This document shows positions 27,130 through 39,759 of a stretch of 64,000 nt of DNA, piece after piece. The first letter of the stretch is position 1, and every line of letters starts with the position of its first letter. The DNA is taken from NCBI GenBank assembly GCA_030141605.1, contig JAQGDQ010000041.1:852774-916773 (forward strand). Reading direction: 5' to 3'. Both the position numbers and the translations under genes were made by a program. The notes below the pieces were generated by a model, which saw nothing but the letters and a program-made list of their open reading frames with translations, was not told the DNA's origin and did no database searches. Origin of the DNA: Tubiluchus corallicola. Taxonomy: Eukaryota; Priapulida; Priapulimorpha; Priapulimorphida; Tubiluchidae.

Positions 27130-28480
27130 GCCAGAGCTTTTTTTTCAAAATCTCATTCCACCTATTGTAGGCATTGAGGTATCAACGTTTATCAGAGCAT
27201 TCCACCTATCTACTTCTACCTGCAGCTGACAGTATAAGTTCTTCCATCCCTAAAGGTAGATTTGGCTGAAGTTGTTGAACATCTTTATTTATCTTAGCTA
27301 TGCAAGTTGTTTTAGGTTTGCCAAGTGGTTTTTTGCAAAGTTTTAAGGCTTCCTTTAAAGGCGATTCTTAGTGGTGCTTCATTTGGTAATCTTAGAAGGT
27401 CCTAGCCATCTTAATGTTCAGATCTTGACTTTTGAACTCTAATAAATTTCTTTTGTTCCGAGTGTATAAACCTTCATTTTTGATTATGTATGGCCATCTT
27501 ATCTTTAAAACTTTCCTAAGAAGACTTCTCTGAAATGTGCCATTCTGCTTTTCTTGAGTAATCGTTAAACCTCAAGTTGCGCTGTTGTACATAAATATGC
27601 TGGTAACGTAAGCATTAAATAACCAAAGTCTTACGTTAAGACTTAATTTCTTGCTAGTTTATACATTCTTGTAGTGAAGAAAAGCATGCATTGCTTGTTG
27701 CTTTCTGCTTTTAATATCATCTTCGGTGCTTAGAAAAGTACCCATGTACTTGCACTTTTTCCAAGACTGATTACCAATCTTGCAATAATATATTCTTCTG
27801 TTTTTGACTGGTTTATTTGAATATTTCTTTTCTCTAGCTTTTTGGAAAATCCCTTTTTATTGTGTTAGTTTGAAAATTTGATACACTAATCCATCCAATA
27901 TTTTTTGCATATTGTTGATAAATAAGGAGTGGTTCATAGGATTCCAATGCAGGATAGGAGTGATCCAGAATATGTTGGTTGAGGAAGGATATCACAAACA
28001 GTGGTATCGTAATCATGATCATCATTTGGATGAGTTTGGATCTTAAGTGCATTTGCTGGGTAGAGCGTGAAAAGTATTGCACTAAAACAGTCCCCGTGGG
28101 GGACTCCAATATTCATGCTAGAAATTACAAAGTGCTTCCTAAGGTGTTCCCAACTTTTACAGCAAGATTAACATCCGTTAGTAGAATTATAATAATGTGC
28201 ATTTCATCTGGTTGTAGTAAGGCTTGTAGGTCATCAAACAGAATTTATCTCTCTACAGTATCAAATGCCTTGTTCATATCAAGTAACAAGATCATGATTT
28301 GATAAAAGTGGATGTGATTGGTTTTTGTGCTAGTATTTTTGCTGACATTAATAATTCAGTAGTGCTATGTCCCTTCCTATATGCAGCTTGACTTCGTGGA
28401 ATATTGCCATTTAATCTTTCATGTATGTGTCTGATCATGCACATAGCAAGGATTTTCCATCATCAGTTTCAACTAATAAC
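27130..28480 (-). pseudogene. Decayed non-LTR retrotransposon reverse transcriptase
   Basis: Reading the minus strand across several frames gives RT blocks in the right order. First comes IPRSQAAYRKGHSTTELL (about 28420-28350), then LLLDMNKAFDTVER with the first catalytic Asp (about 28300), then NIGVPHGDCFSAILFTLY (about 28110). Farther on are the C-terminal segments RKVLKIRWP and KKPLGKPKTT typical of LINE ends. Several in-frame stops and frame changes show it is dead. The YxDD catalytic box could not be found intact. Family within the LINEs is not assigned. Confidence 0.8.
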
Positions 28481-28782
28481 CCGTCTTTGGGCTTACTTCT
28501 ATTGATAGCGCTAGGCTACTATATATTTACTGCGTTACACATACAGGGACTCTACATCGCGCTGAATTGCCGCGCCATCTAGTAAGAAAATTGCAAACAT
28601 TATGTTCCCAAAACAAAACTAGTAGGACAATTTACATATCTGTGCAGCAAAGTTTTGTATTTAGCTAAATCATTAATTATTTATTAACATAAAGCAATAT
28701 TAAATAAATATCTACCGCGAAATTAAAAATTGTTTGGCAAAATAGTTTATAAGGAGTTATCCATCCAATTACAATACACTTA

Positions 28783-28855
28783 GACCGCGTGGCCTAATGG
28801 ATAAGGCGTCTGACTTCGGATCAGAAGATTGAGGGTTCGAGTCCCTTCGTGGTCG
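28783..28855 (+). tRNA. tRNA-Arg (anticodon TCG)
   Basis: A complete 73-base cloverleaf without intron. The acceptor stem is GACCGCG with CGTGGTC (one G-T pair), the D stem is GCC/GGC, the anticodon stem is TCTGA/TCAGA with loop CTTCGGA and anticodon TCG at 28816-28818. The T arm is GAGGG-TTCGAGT-CCCTT and the discriminator is G. The A and B boxes (TGGCCTAATGG and GGTTCGAGTCC) are intact. Decodes CGA (and CGG by wobble). Confidence 0.97.
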
Positions 28856-28858
28856 TAC

Positions 28859-28866
28859 TTTTTTTT
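28859..28866 (+). terminator. RNA polymerase III T-run after tRNA-Arg
   Basis: Eight T residues three bases after the discriminator base form a strong Pol III stop. Confidence 0.85.
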
Positions 28867-29725
28867 CTCATTTTCGCTTAACCCGCCCAGTCTGAGGCTG
28901 TAATACACGTTCTCACAAACACTCGCTCGCATGATGTAGCTACAGCATATAATGAAAGGTTAAAACATGGACAGCTCCTGTGTTGTCCATACACATTTTA
29001 ACACCAATAATACCAGAAAGGCATTGTAGTAAAATAATAGATAAAACTCTTAATAAACAGGGGAGAGCCCAACTATAGGTGACATCACAAACGAACATAA
29101 TTTTCAACATCAAAAATATTCATCAAATTTACCACTGCGCTCACACCAGCTGTCGAACATGTGCAATACATCAAAAATGAACAGACTGAACTGAGAGGTA
29201 CAGCACCTGTTTTCTTGTGCAACACGTTCTCGAAATGCAAGGCTTGTGCTCGTCTAACTAGAAAATGGCGAAATACATGTAACATTGTTACAGCAACAGC
29301 AAAGAACCAGCAGCGCGAATGCGAAATTGCGTTTATGTGATAATAATTCTTTCACGCATGGCATTCTGGAAAAAAAGTACATCTCCTTTCAATATTTTAA
29401 AGAGTAGATTATTTTCACTTACAGTTTAAGACTTACTGGTTTTGTTTTAAATGTCAGTAGAAGAGCAAAGTTTTAAAAATGGCAGAAAGACAACAGGTTG
29501 TAAATAATGCAAGTTTTATTATATTCATTATTTCTTTGCTTCAGTAATTTATTTTTTGAAATATTGGTAGCATTTGAGATTTGTTTCAATTGACAAGATT
29601 GTTTAAGTATCATTATTTATTACTATATTGGTATTAATATTACTGTTATTAATAAGTTAATAATTAATATATTATACAGTAGGCCTACTGGTACTTTTTT
29701 AGTAGTAGCATATAGCAGTTACCAG
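28867..29725. other. Intergenic, nothing recognised
   Basis: AT-rich sequence between the tRNA and the second foldback-like element. Short open frames show no motif. Confidence 0.5.
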
Positions 29726-30969
29726 TGGTATGCGGAAAGATGGCACGGTTAAAAAACAACACGGTAAAAATGGCATAGGAAAAAATGGCACGGTAAAAAT
29801 GGCACAGGAAAAATGACTCAAATGGAAAAGTAAGTAAAACTGACACAGAAAAAAATGGCACGGTAAAAATGACACAGGAAAAATGGCACAGGTAAAAATG
29901 GCATAAGAAAAAATTGCACAGGTGGAAAATTAGGAAAAAGTGGTACATGACACATGTTATTCTGATGCAGTTGATTTCTATAATAAAACTAGAAAGTGCT
30001 CAGCAAGAAGCAGACCTCTGCCAAAGCTGAACAATCCTAATCTTATTCGTCTGACTTTTTTGATTCAAAACATTTAATACAAAGATAAACAAGCAAACAT
30101 GCAAAATGTATGTTTATTGGTATTATTCAGATTAGCAAAAGACTCGCAAAATATTTGTTCAATAAACGGATTTATAGTCAACAATACACGAATGTTCCAC
30201 TTAGTGTTTACCATTAAATTTAGCGGAGTTAATAGACTGACAAATATATGCGTACCAAATCGCCTTATAGGGCTATATGCATTAACAAACAAAGGCTATA
30301 GACAGCGTTACACAGTTTTACAAGTGACATTTTCTCAAAATGTAACCTGGAACTAACTCATAGTTGGGTGTCCTGGTGGATGTAAGTAAAAAGGAAGTAC
30401 AAAACACTCCTTCTAAGACGAGATCTTCACCTTCTAAGACAAGACTCTATGAAGTGCTTCACGAACGTTTTTGTACGTGGTGTTCGGTTTTGTGAAAAAA
30501 GATTCCCATTTTGGCATCTATACCCTTCACAAAGTTTCTCTGAAATCTGTTAGATAGTTTTGGGGTAACGGGTAGAAAAAAAAACAAAATAAATAAACTG
30601 TGTTGAAGCATAACTTCCTTGGCAGAGGCAACAATAGCTAAAATAACTATCCCCCACTTAACCCTAATCCTAAGCACACATTTTACTAAGTGTGCCATTC
30701 TTTCCTGTGCCATTTTTACCTCCTTTTCCATTTGTGCCATTTTTACCATGCCATTTTTTCCTGTGCCATTTTTACTTATGTTATTCTTACCTGTGCCATT
30801 TTTACTTACTTTTTCATTAGTGCCATTTTTTCCTGTACCAGTTTTACCTACTTTTTCATTTGTGCCATTTTTGCCGTGCCATTCCTTCCTGTGCCATTTT
30901 TACCTACTTTTCCATTCATGCCATTTTTTCCTGTGCAATTTTTATCCTGTGCAATATAGCATGCCGCAT
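29726..30969. mobile_element. Foldback-like transposon with tandem-repeat arms, copy 2 (long arms)
   Basis: The left arm (29740-29935) is a tandem array of a ~15-bp unit such as ATGGCACAGGAAAAA. The right arm (30690-30955) is the same unit inverted (TTTTTCCTGTGCCAT, alternating with ACCTACTTTTCCATT). The centre (about 29940-30680) is non-coding and matches copy 1 at 18245-19081 block by block. The arms could pair into a long hairpin. The edges share GGTATGCGG/CCGCAT, but no target duplication was found. Open frames in the arms (repeats of CHFYLCHF, VPFLP and similar) are translations of the array, not genes. Confidence 0.75.
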
Positions 30970-32814
30970 TTATACATGTAGCCATGTTTTAGTAACAATA
31001 AAACATTAGGAAACTTTTGAGCACACAGCAGGCTTTTAGTTAATTTTGAATGGGGTGAGCTGTTTACGTGGCTCTCACATGCTTTGATCCACCGGTGATA
31101 CTTGTCTACGTGTTTTTATTGGACGGGAGAAACTAACAAGTCATACTTCTTCTAACCTTTCTGGAACATCCACATTACATGTGCTCCAAGCACACCACCA
31201 TTCTATACTCTCTTTCACTGCTATTTAATGAATTTAATAAGTGAAACAATCATGAACACACACTTTCCCTGTATATTATTATGCACTTCATATGCAAATA
31301 CCACTGAGCTTGGGAGTAAGTCCAAGCATCAGCGATGGATAAGCCAAAATACAGCGGGTCTGATTGGCCATTGCGAGGTGGCCCCCTTCTGGTAAAAGAC
31401 AGTCATGCGTTTTTAGTACAATCTAAAAAAGAGGAAACGCTCTGGATTGAACTTTGCGTTTACACTACAGAATGTCCCATGACTCTCATCTGGTTGTCCG
31501 CACCATCCTGCATATCACACATGGGCCAGCTACACCTTACGGGAAATGCAAAGTAGCTTGGCAAGCATTCGATACAAAGCATAATTCACAAAAATGCTAA
31601 TTTCAGCACTTTATACTCCATGCTCATCTTTCACAGCACCAGACTTTCTACAGAACCCAATTTGCATATTTTATCAACACTGAGAGAACACGTATATATA
31701 ATTCTAAAGTCATAGTGAAAAAAGCTGCACAGAAGAACCAGATGATATCAAAATCAATTCCTCTGGTGGATTATATTAATAAACGACATTTGTCAAATGA
31801 CGAAAAGTAAATGACATTTATAAAATGATGAAAATATGTTAAAGTTTCTTACAATCTCACAAGTGGATCCCATTCGGCGAATAGCAGTAGCATAGTCCTA
31901 GGAAAAGAATGGTCGAAGCTTAGCCAGCATTGCAAAGCATTCTGCAAGAATAAGTTATTCGCCTAACTTGTGTAAAGCCATCTTAGTCAAATATGACAGG
32001 TGATGTAACATTACACCAGCAAGGAAACTGCCAGATCACAGATGATCTGCAAGATGCAAGAAACCTAGTGGTTTTCTTGTCCAAGTTTAGTCAAAATTTC
32101 AAAATTAACTTACAAAATCACCTTCCCTTAAGTATTAGTCTGCTTAATCTTTGATGGGTTACCAAATGCATTTTATCTCTGCACTATGAGCCTTTTATAA
32201 TGTGGCTGTTTTACCAAAACATAGCACGACATCCTGTTTTTCAAATTCGGTCTAATAATTATGAAACAAACTGAATTCAGTAACTGCTGTTAAAATAAAA
32301 AAACCTACATAACACATAATTAAAATGAAAATGCTTATAACTGTAAGTACGAACTTTAGACAAAACAGACACGATACTTTAAGAACAGCATACTATTTTT
32401 AAAGACTGACATTAAGAGACATTATTATTTTATTAACCCACTGTTGGTGATAGTGACAATGGTTCAGCAGAGGCAGTAATTCTTCCATGAAATCTTAAAA
32501 TTTTTACTTACAAACATATTATTTCCCTAAAATATCAAATTGCTACTTAACATCAATCTAGTTAACTTAGCCCACCAAATGTTTAAATGCTCAGAAAAAC
32601 AAAACAAAGAGTGAATTTTCATGTAAAATCATAAATTATTTACAAATCAATCACATTACTTACAAGTAACAAAATTTAAAAGCATCAAAATGTCAACAAA
32701 TGATAATAATAATTTATTACAACAAAACAATTATTAGTCGCTGATGCTACTTCTAGCAAGAAAACTTTAAAGAAATACCCTGATATGATACAATGCTTAA
32801 TCAACACAATGAGG
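30970..32814. other. Intergenic, 3' flank of BAG1
   Basis: Holds a plus-strand 73-codon open frame at 31335-31556 of ordinary composition but no recognised family, and the poly(A) signal of BAG1 (AATAAA on minus at 32718-32713, about 100 bases after the stop). Otherwise nothing is seen. Confidence 0.5.
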
Positions 32815-35800
32815 TCATGTCTGCTTATCATCAGAAATGAGTTGCTCAACCGTTGCTCCAAAATCATCAAGTTGTTCAAGCAGTTTCTGAAAACACGTGT
32901 AAATACTTTCAACAAAAGCAGAAGTGAACTAAAGGAACATACTCAGTATTCACACAAATAACCAGAGTGCATTTTCTGTTAGCTTTAAATGTCAGCAAAC
33001 AGATTCTCTTAGCTTCAGATGTCAATTACAAATTCCCTTGGCTTCAAATATGGATATGAAAAACCACATTCTTGAATTGAACAAGCAATTCATTTACTTG
33101 CAGAATTCTAGTTAAGTTTTTATGTGTAACTGAATATGTGACGTATCAAGGTCAGATCGTTTTCTACTTGATTAGGCTTTCCTTTAAAATTCTCGAGTTT
33201 GTTTACTATTTGTATAAGTGGTAGTAGAAAGGCATATAAATCAAGTTCAACAGTCACAACCCAAATTTTTGTTTCTATCAGTGTGCCTACCTGTCACAAC
33301 CCAAATTTCTGTTTCTATCAGTGTACTTACCTGTACACGACACACCAAGCTGCGTTTTCTTGCTCGAGCAGTTCTAAAATGTTCGTCAAAGGTGATACCA
33401 TCTAAATGCTCCAAAGTTTTCATAAAGTCTTCTGTAAATGCCGCAATTCTTTTTGACAATTTCTGACAAGCTTCATGCTTCTGAGTTCCAGTTAACCATC
33501 CCTAATTTAGAATTTAAAGAAAATTAAAAACCTAAGTATTAACTTCAACCTGGACTTAATCCACATAGCATTTTCACAACACCATTGTCTATACATTTTT
33601 AGGAAAATGAAAGTGGTAATAACTTAAATGTGATGGCAGTGGCATGCAGTGGGTTGTGGAACAATGCATGTAACCAGCTAGGGGGTCTGGGGGAGCGCTG
33701 TAAGCCCCAGCCACCAATGCCTTTTCCTGTATTTAAGGGTATTTTTGAGGCCTCAAATGAGATCTAATTCTGGTACACAGACTTCCTCAAATGTGAAAAA
33801 TGTACTTATAATAAGTGAATTTTTAGGCAAATTTATCTATAACGTTTGTAATTAATGTAGAGAATAGATTATAGCGACTTGAAATTCAGCGGCCCTATGG
33901 ATGAACCAACAAATTGTAGGCCTCATTTCATTTCTGTTGTCCAGGGCCTACCTAAAATACTTGAGAAAGTATTGTACAACCAAGTTTTAACCTACTTGAA
34001 AACCATTATTTTACCGAAACAACAATTTCAGATACAGATAAAACATTGTTGATGTGGTATTATCTTGTTATAAACAGAAAACTAGAAATAAGCAGAGATA
34101 GGTAACTGTTGGCCAACAGCAGCTGAAATGTTGGTCAATCTTACATGAAAGCCTGGTGCACCTCATTCATTCAAATGAATGACACTTCGGCAGGACATGC
34201 CAATTACAGCAAAATCATAATAACAAGAATAGTTTCTTTACATTTCAGACATATAAGCGATCTCTAAACTAAATTCACTTAAAAGTGGTGTACGCACAGT
34301 GAAAGAAAACATCCAGGAACAGAGCCGATAACAATATCTAATGCATTTAAATAAATTCATTTTACTTAACATCAGCATTAAAATAAATACAATTTTTATT
34401 CACTATCCTCATAGAAAAATGTTTATAAATGCAGAACTGTTCACTTGTTAATAAATTGCCTGGCTGACTATTTTAAATTCTGCACACAGCAATCTGTTCA
34501 TATAAATTCACTGACTTACAGTCACAGAAAGCCAATAAGTCATACCTTGTTTTAAAACTAACCCTTATATCCTAGTTAATTAAAAATATGTTAATATAGA
34601 AACGATGTAAAAGAAATGCTTACCATACATACACTTCTCGCACAATGAAGTCCAACTACTGCACTAAAACTACACTAAAGTCCTATGATCATGATAACTA
34701 TAGCAACTAAAGCAATAAAAATACTGATGTGCTGAAAACTGAAATGAGGGCTAAGAAAAGTCTAAACACTAAAGTAATTTATAAAAACAGGTAAACACCA
34801 TTGCACAGTTATTATCTAGCACTCTATAGCAGCTACAGAACTATATCAAATACAGTACCCGTACATATTAAACAATGGCTCAAACAAACCTCGTGATGCA
34901 TTCATGCGTAGCTGGGCAGCAAAAACCTAAGTTGAAAACCTATTTCTCTCGCGGATAAACTTGGGATAAAAAACCATGTTGCCGCTAATTGTGATTGAAC
35001 GATTTTCAATTACGCCTTTCAAGCTCCCTTTCTAAATTGTAATGAGTGTGCTTCACATTGCAAAATAACTTGAATGCATACAGCTCTGTTGCTTGTGTAG
35101 TGTGATGGTTCTGCAAAACCTACAGCTTACTGACATTATAATACAATACAAGCATAATAAATATTAGCAATAATAATTAGTTTTTAGAAATATTTAGAAG
35201 TGTTTTTTACATCATAATTATTTTTGGGAAATTAGAAGACACGCAGCTGTGTGATGGAGTTATGCAGGAAGATAATTATGACAATCATTCAAAGTATGAA
35301 GCTTCTGCTGTACAACCAAATATTTTTCAAACATTAACATATCTGCAAATTACTCATAGACACAAATCTTCAGCAGCAGCCATAAAAGCCTTAATGATTG
35401 CAAATATGTATAATTAAGTCTCTATATATTTGTGAACGGGCAACGAACCATTAGGGTTTAGGTCATGCTTGTTGCTCATACCAATACGCTACCTACTCAG
35501 TGTAAAAAATAGCCACAAAACATCCACACTGGACAATGCTCTATTGGTGATATAAAAAAGCAAGTATGAGGTAATCATTCAAGGTCATTTGCCTAAAGTA
35601 AATCACTCCATTCATGACATCGAAATTGGCTCATTATTTAGATTCAAGTCTATACAAGCATACCTATTCATCGATCACCAGTCAGAATTAATTACTGCTA
35701 TTTGTTAACTTATCAGAAATCACTACAAAAAGTGCTACATATCAGTTTAGTGTGTGCATAAATGTAAGTGAATTTTTGACCTAATGTGTATAACGTAGAC

Positions 35801-37979
35801 ATTATGCACAAATAGATGCAAGAATGTCTACATGAGAACATCATTTGCCAATAAAATAAAATACTAACTATGGCTTTTAGATTTGAGTAATGCATTTTTA
35901 GGAAAATGGATCTTTGAATTTCCTTTATCTTTCAATTTGCTGGTTTACTTCTACACAGTATGTGCACACATCTAATTGCCTTCCACTTTAAAGCTAAGGT
36001 AAAACTTACTTTGCTTATACCATCAATTTCTAAACTAAGTTCTTCTACACTCTTCTCTTGTTTGTCAACAGTTTTTTCTCTAGATTCTACTTGTTCCAGT
36101 AATGCCTCTTCCTCTGGATGGTGCTGAAGAAAAATAAAGAAAAGCTTTGGAAAACTTTTAAATAAAGGAGTGTTAAATAACTATAGCAAGTGTTTAAATT
36201 ACAAAATTCTCCTTCATTGTCAAAACTTTATTACCATACAGCACTCTGAATGCATAGAACTGTCTGGTGTAAGCCAAAGAATAAACTTCTAAGCTCCAAA
36301 TGAAACAGAGTTTACAGACTTAAAAGTGATTATTTACTCAGGCTCCCAAAGTAAACTTTAAATACTTAGTCTTACCTCACTTTGCCTTAACAAATGTCTT
36401 ATGGCATTGGTCAAGTTTGGTGCACAAAGTGCACTTGACTACTGCAACTATGCATGCACTTCCAGAAGTTAAACAACCATAGCAAATCCTGTCCCCACTA
36501 CACAATATCACCAAGCAAATAGCTGTTCAACAAACTAAGTGAAGTACTATAAAATGTAGAATTTTGTGTGCTGGAAATGTATGAAATTTTCCGAGGACAC
36601 ATCGATGTACAAGTTTCCAGGTGCATAAATAACTCTAGTAATAAAGCGACTGAGAAAAACTAATCATTGCAACTATAGTATGTACAACCTAATTTAAATT
36701 TTGTTAAACATTCAGTGTTTACCTGTCGACCAATGAGCATCAGCTTTGCTCCATCCTTTATCCCTGCATCAGCAACACTTTCAGTCAGAGCCTGGAGTGT
36801 TTTCCCTTGAGAAAAACATACAGAATCAACTATAATTATATTCAAACACTTGAATACTAAAATGCAACCAACATCATATTAATATTCGAGACGTTATAAA
36901 AAGTTGTCATTGTCATCCTAATCACCATTCAATGAACACAAACAACATAAACAATATATTCATCCTACATCTGTACTTACCTTTGTATATTAACTTCTGC
37001 GCACTAACTGGAATACCACTCACTTGTTCAACTTTTTCCAACAGTACACTAATAACAGACTTTTCATCAATTTCAATCTCATGCTTCTTAGATCCTACAC
37101 GTTCAAAGAATATTATTAACTTTACAGTAAATTAAAGCCTAACTAATCATCTTAAGATTTGTTATTTACACTAAAATAGCTATAACATGCAATCCCTGCT
37201 AGATCAAAATAGCAATATCAAACATAGTCCTGACTGTTATGTATAAATAAAGCTAGAGCTCTCAGAAGAGTACACAGCTGCCACAACAAAATCAACATTT
37301 CACACTTGAAGAAACAACTGCAAAAATATATATTCTGCACTGACATTTTACAACTTTCACTTAAAATTATACTAAACATGTTGCTGACTGTTGATGTCTG
37401 GCCATGCAGCAAGGGATAAATGGCTAACAATGAGTCCTAAATCGTGATTTGTTTGGCTGTTACTGGTGGCCAATGATCACCTGAGCTTCAGCGTATATGT
37501 TTATCGTTCAACTGCACTCAGCAGCATGTACACTAATTGTTATAAACAGACCTTTAAAAAATTGTAAAAAATTCAAATCAGTATCGATTGATCCAAGGTA
37601 CTAGTAGGTTCGTAATGAGAAACAATATTCCATCGTTCTACCAACTGTCAAGTATCAATTTCTTAGACTACCTCAGGGCTCATGAAACACGCACGCACGC
37701 ACACACAGACTGCTTGTGGCAACTATAAAAATACCTTCATATGAAATACTCAGGATGAAAATCTATAAAAGCACAGTGCCCAGAAACCAAGGATACCAAA
37801 CAAATGTTAAGAATAATCATTTCAGCAAAATGCATTTAGTCGGATCACTTAAAATCGTCTCAAAGATCAAACTTTAGTTTGAGCTTCACAACATTCAGAA
37901 TTTTTATACTACTGCATATGTATTTTTATGTTTGTGAATTTCAAACGGTGAACTTACCATGAGTAACTGTGACTTTCAT
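32815..37979 (-). CDS. BAG1: BAG1-type HSP70 co-chaperone (ubiquitin-like plus BAG domain)
   Basis: Nucleotide-exchange factor of HSP70, linking it to the proteasome and to survival signalling in vertebrates. Six exons on minus: 37979-37958, 37094-36981, 36805-36723, 36123-36010, 33501-33331, 32886-32815. Phases agree and give 191 residues. Residues 1-73 are a ubiquitin-like domain (MKVTVTH.., PVSAQKLIYKGKTLQAL, DGAKLMLIGRQ). Residues 74-111 are a charged linker and first helix (HHPEEEALLEQVE). Residues 112-185 complete the BAG three-helix bundle (GWLTGTQKHEACQKLSKRI, FMKTLEHLDGITF, ARARKRSLVCRVQ, KLLEQLDDFG). Length and order match the short metazoan BAG1 form. The first exon has only seven full codons, so the start rests on the family N-terminus. 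The donor of exon 5 lies in a 40-bp tandem duplication. A poly(A) signal is at 32718-32713. Confidence 0.95.
33253..33332. repeat. 40-bp tandem duplication carrying the BAG1 exon 5 splice donor
   Basis: Two adjacent 40-base copies (33253-33292 and 33293-33332) differ at only a few positions. The copy nearer exon 5 holds the donor in use (CAG|GTAAGT on minus). The other holds a matching but weaker donor (CAG|GTAGGC). Confidence 0.85.
33922..34060 (+). pseudogene. LINE reverse-transcriptase fragment in BAG1 intron 4
   Basis: The plus strand reads RPHFISVV.GLPKILEKVLYNQ and LKTIILPKQQFQ, the family block that begins the LINE RT domain (RPISxLPxxSKIxEK). It is short and cut at both ends. Confidence 0.65.
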
Positions 37980-38879
37980 GGTAGCAGACAATGAACAACT
38001 GGATTTGTTATCAACATGGTATATTCATTTCAATACCTGTTAATAATAATAACAAACAAGTCAAAGAAATTTGCAACCTTAAGACACAGAAAGAAAAATT
38101 CAATCTACTTAAAAAAAGTTAAAACTTTAAGGAAAAGGCAGTAAAATTTCAGTAAGAGAGATCAAAGCTTGGCTCTTAATAACGTTAATCCTCTAATATG
38201 AGATACCGAATCAACAGAGCTTGAGAGGTGTTTAGCCACATTTTAATGAGAATACATACACATTTTAATGAGAATACATCCTCTCTCATTGTCTCTCATT
38301 GAGGTAAATACCTTAGAACTAGTTTGGCAAATCAAACCCTCCAGAGCGAGTATTACACTACAGGCTGGAAGCTTGCATGTTGCAACTCCCTGTTTTGTTG
38401 CAGACCTGCAACCTGTAACAAATAGTGATGCGTGTGGACTGCAATAAATTGAAAATAAGTTGTAATTCAACTTAACTGATGTGATTGTTCAGCAGACTAG
38501 TTTCGTTGATAGGCATATAAACTGCTTACAAGTAGTTGACGACTTACACCCCATGCAGCTTATGACTATTCGACTTTACAACTCAAGCACAACTTAATTA
38601 ATTAATTACACAAGACTAACTACAAGTCATATTTCCTTCTATTTTTTAAACAAATAAACTTTAAATTGCTATCTGTTTCGATAAATTAATCTGTAGGCGC
38701 CACAACACTTGGTGCACACACACCATCACGTCCAATTGTACAATACGCTAGTTCTGTCTGGGAATCCATACTTAATTAAAATGGATTAACCAGCTACAAA
38801 AATGGCTAGTTAATTGAACAATGTTCCTTATTGCAAGCGACTTAAGCCTCTAGGTCTGCATACATTGTCATTTGTTAAC
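37980..38879. other. 5' flank of BAG1, no other gene
   Basis: Contains a 13-codon upstream ORF in the BAG1 leader (minus, 38017-37976) whose stop overlaps the BAG1 ATG. The rest is AT-rich sequence with no coding signal. Confidence 0.5.
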
Positions 38880-39230
38880 ACGAAGGATGTGTGCTGACTT
38901 AAAACAAGCTTTCAAGTCATTGAAAGAATCAATGATGTGGATGTTGGAAACTTCTTCACATTTAATAGTCATTGGAGGACCATGCGAGGACACCAGTTAC
39001 CACTGTATACGAAAAGAGCAAAGCTGGATTTAAGAAAATATTTTTTTAGCCATAGGACAATTAATCTGTGGAACGGTTTACCTCAAAGGGCCATGGAAGC
39101 AATCGCAGTTAATCAGTTTAAAGGGCCATCCAAACATACGTTAACGCTATTGAAGAACGAAATTTATATTGACGAATTCATGATAAACAAGTCTACAAAC
39201 ATCGAGTTTTTTCTACAGCATCCTTAGCTA
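38880..39230 (+). pseudogene. LINE C-terminal fragment (CR1/L2-like)
   Basis: An open frame at 38937-39227 (and readable upstream from about 38885) encodes the conserved tail of a LINE polyprotein. In order: CADLKQAFKSFERINDVDVG, then TMRGHQLPLYTKRAKLDLRK, FFSHRTINLWNGLP and VNQFKG. This is the piece after the RT domain in CR1/L2-type elements. The RT core is missing, so it is a truncated copy even though this part has no stop. Confidence 0.8.
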
Positions 39231-39759
39231 ACAGCTGTTGATGAATATATGTCTTTCTCAATGTGTATATCGTGTATATAATGTACCATATCATTATAGT
39301 GATTACAGTTAAAGTGCAAGCACCATAAAAACATTGTATAGAAAATGAGCTTATGAAATGATGCAGTTTTGGCTTCCTTACACAAGGCTGCCAAACTAAA
39401 GTCGTAATGCGTGTCAACGGGTTAGATGTAAAGGTGGGCTATAACCATCTGGATTACTTTTACTTAGTTCAACAGCTGAACTTAGTAAACCCTTATTCTC
39501 AGTCACATCTGCCTGTCTATGCATGCAATTTCTCAGAGAACGATGATGCAATGCTAACCAAACATGCACGATGGTTGCCTAGCAACAGTCAGAAATTTCT
39601 AAAACCGGTATGTTTCTGACTCCAAAATCTATCTCCTCAAAAACTGCTGAGGTAGTGCAAATGAAACTCAGTACTGTGGAGTACATGTGATAACTATCTA
39701 AAAGACATAGGAGCAAAGTTTGGAATTTCGTAATATGTGTTATAGTCAATGGACATCAA
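39231..39759. other. Intergenic, no gene recognised
   Basis: Between the LINE tail and the 3' end of the small minus-strand gene. A 70-codon plus frame (39407-39619) has no motif. Confidence 0.45.

Noticed and set aside
30459-30981. Frames of about 90-120 codons rich in Phe, Pro, Leu and Cys
   Set aside because: They are readings of the tandem-repeat arm of the foldback-like element.
31335-31556. 73-codon plus frame starting MDKPKYSGSDWPLRGG
   Set aside because: Composition is gene-like, but no family, no splice context and no promoter could be shown. Left as unproven.
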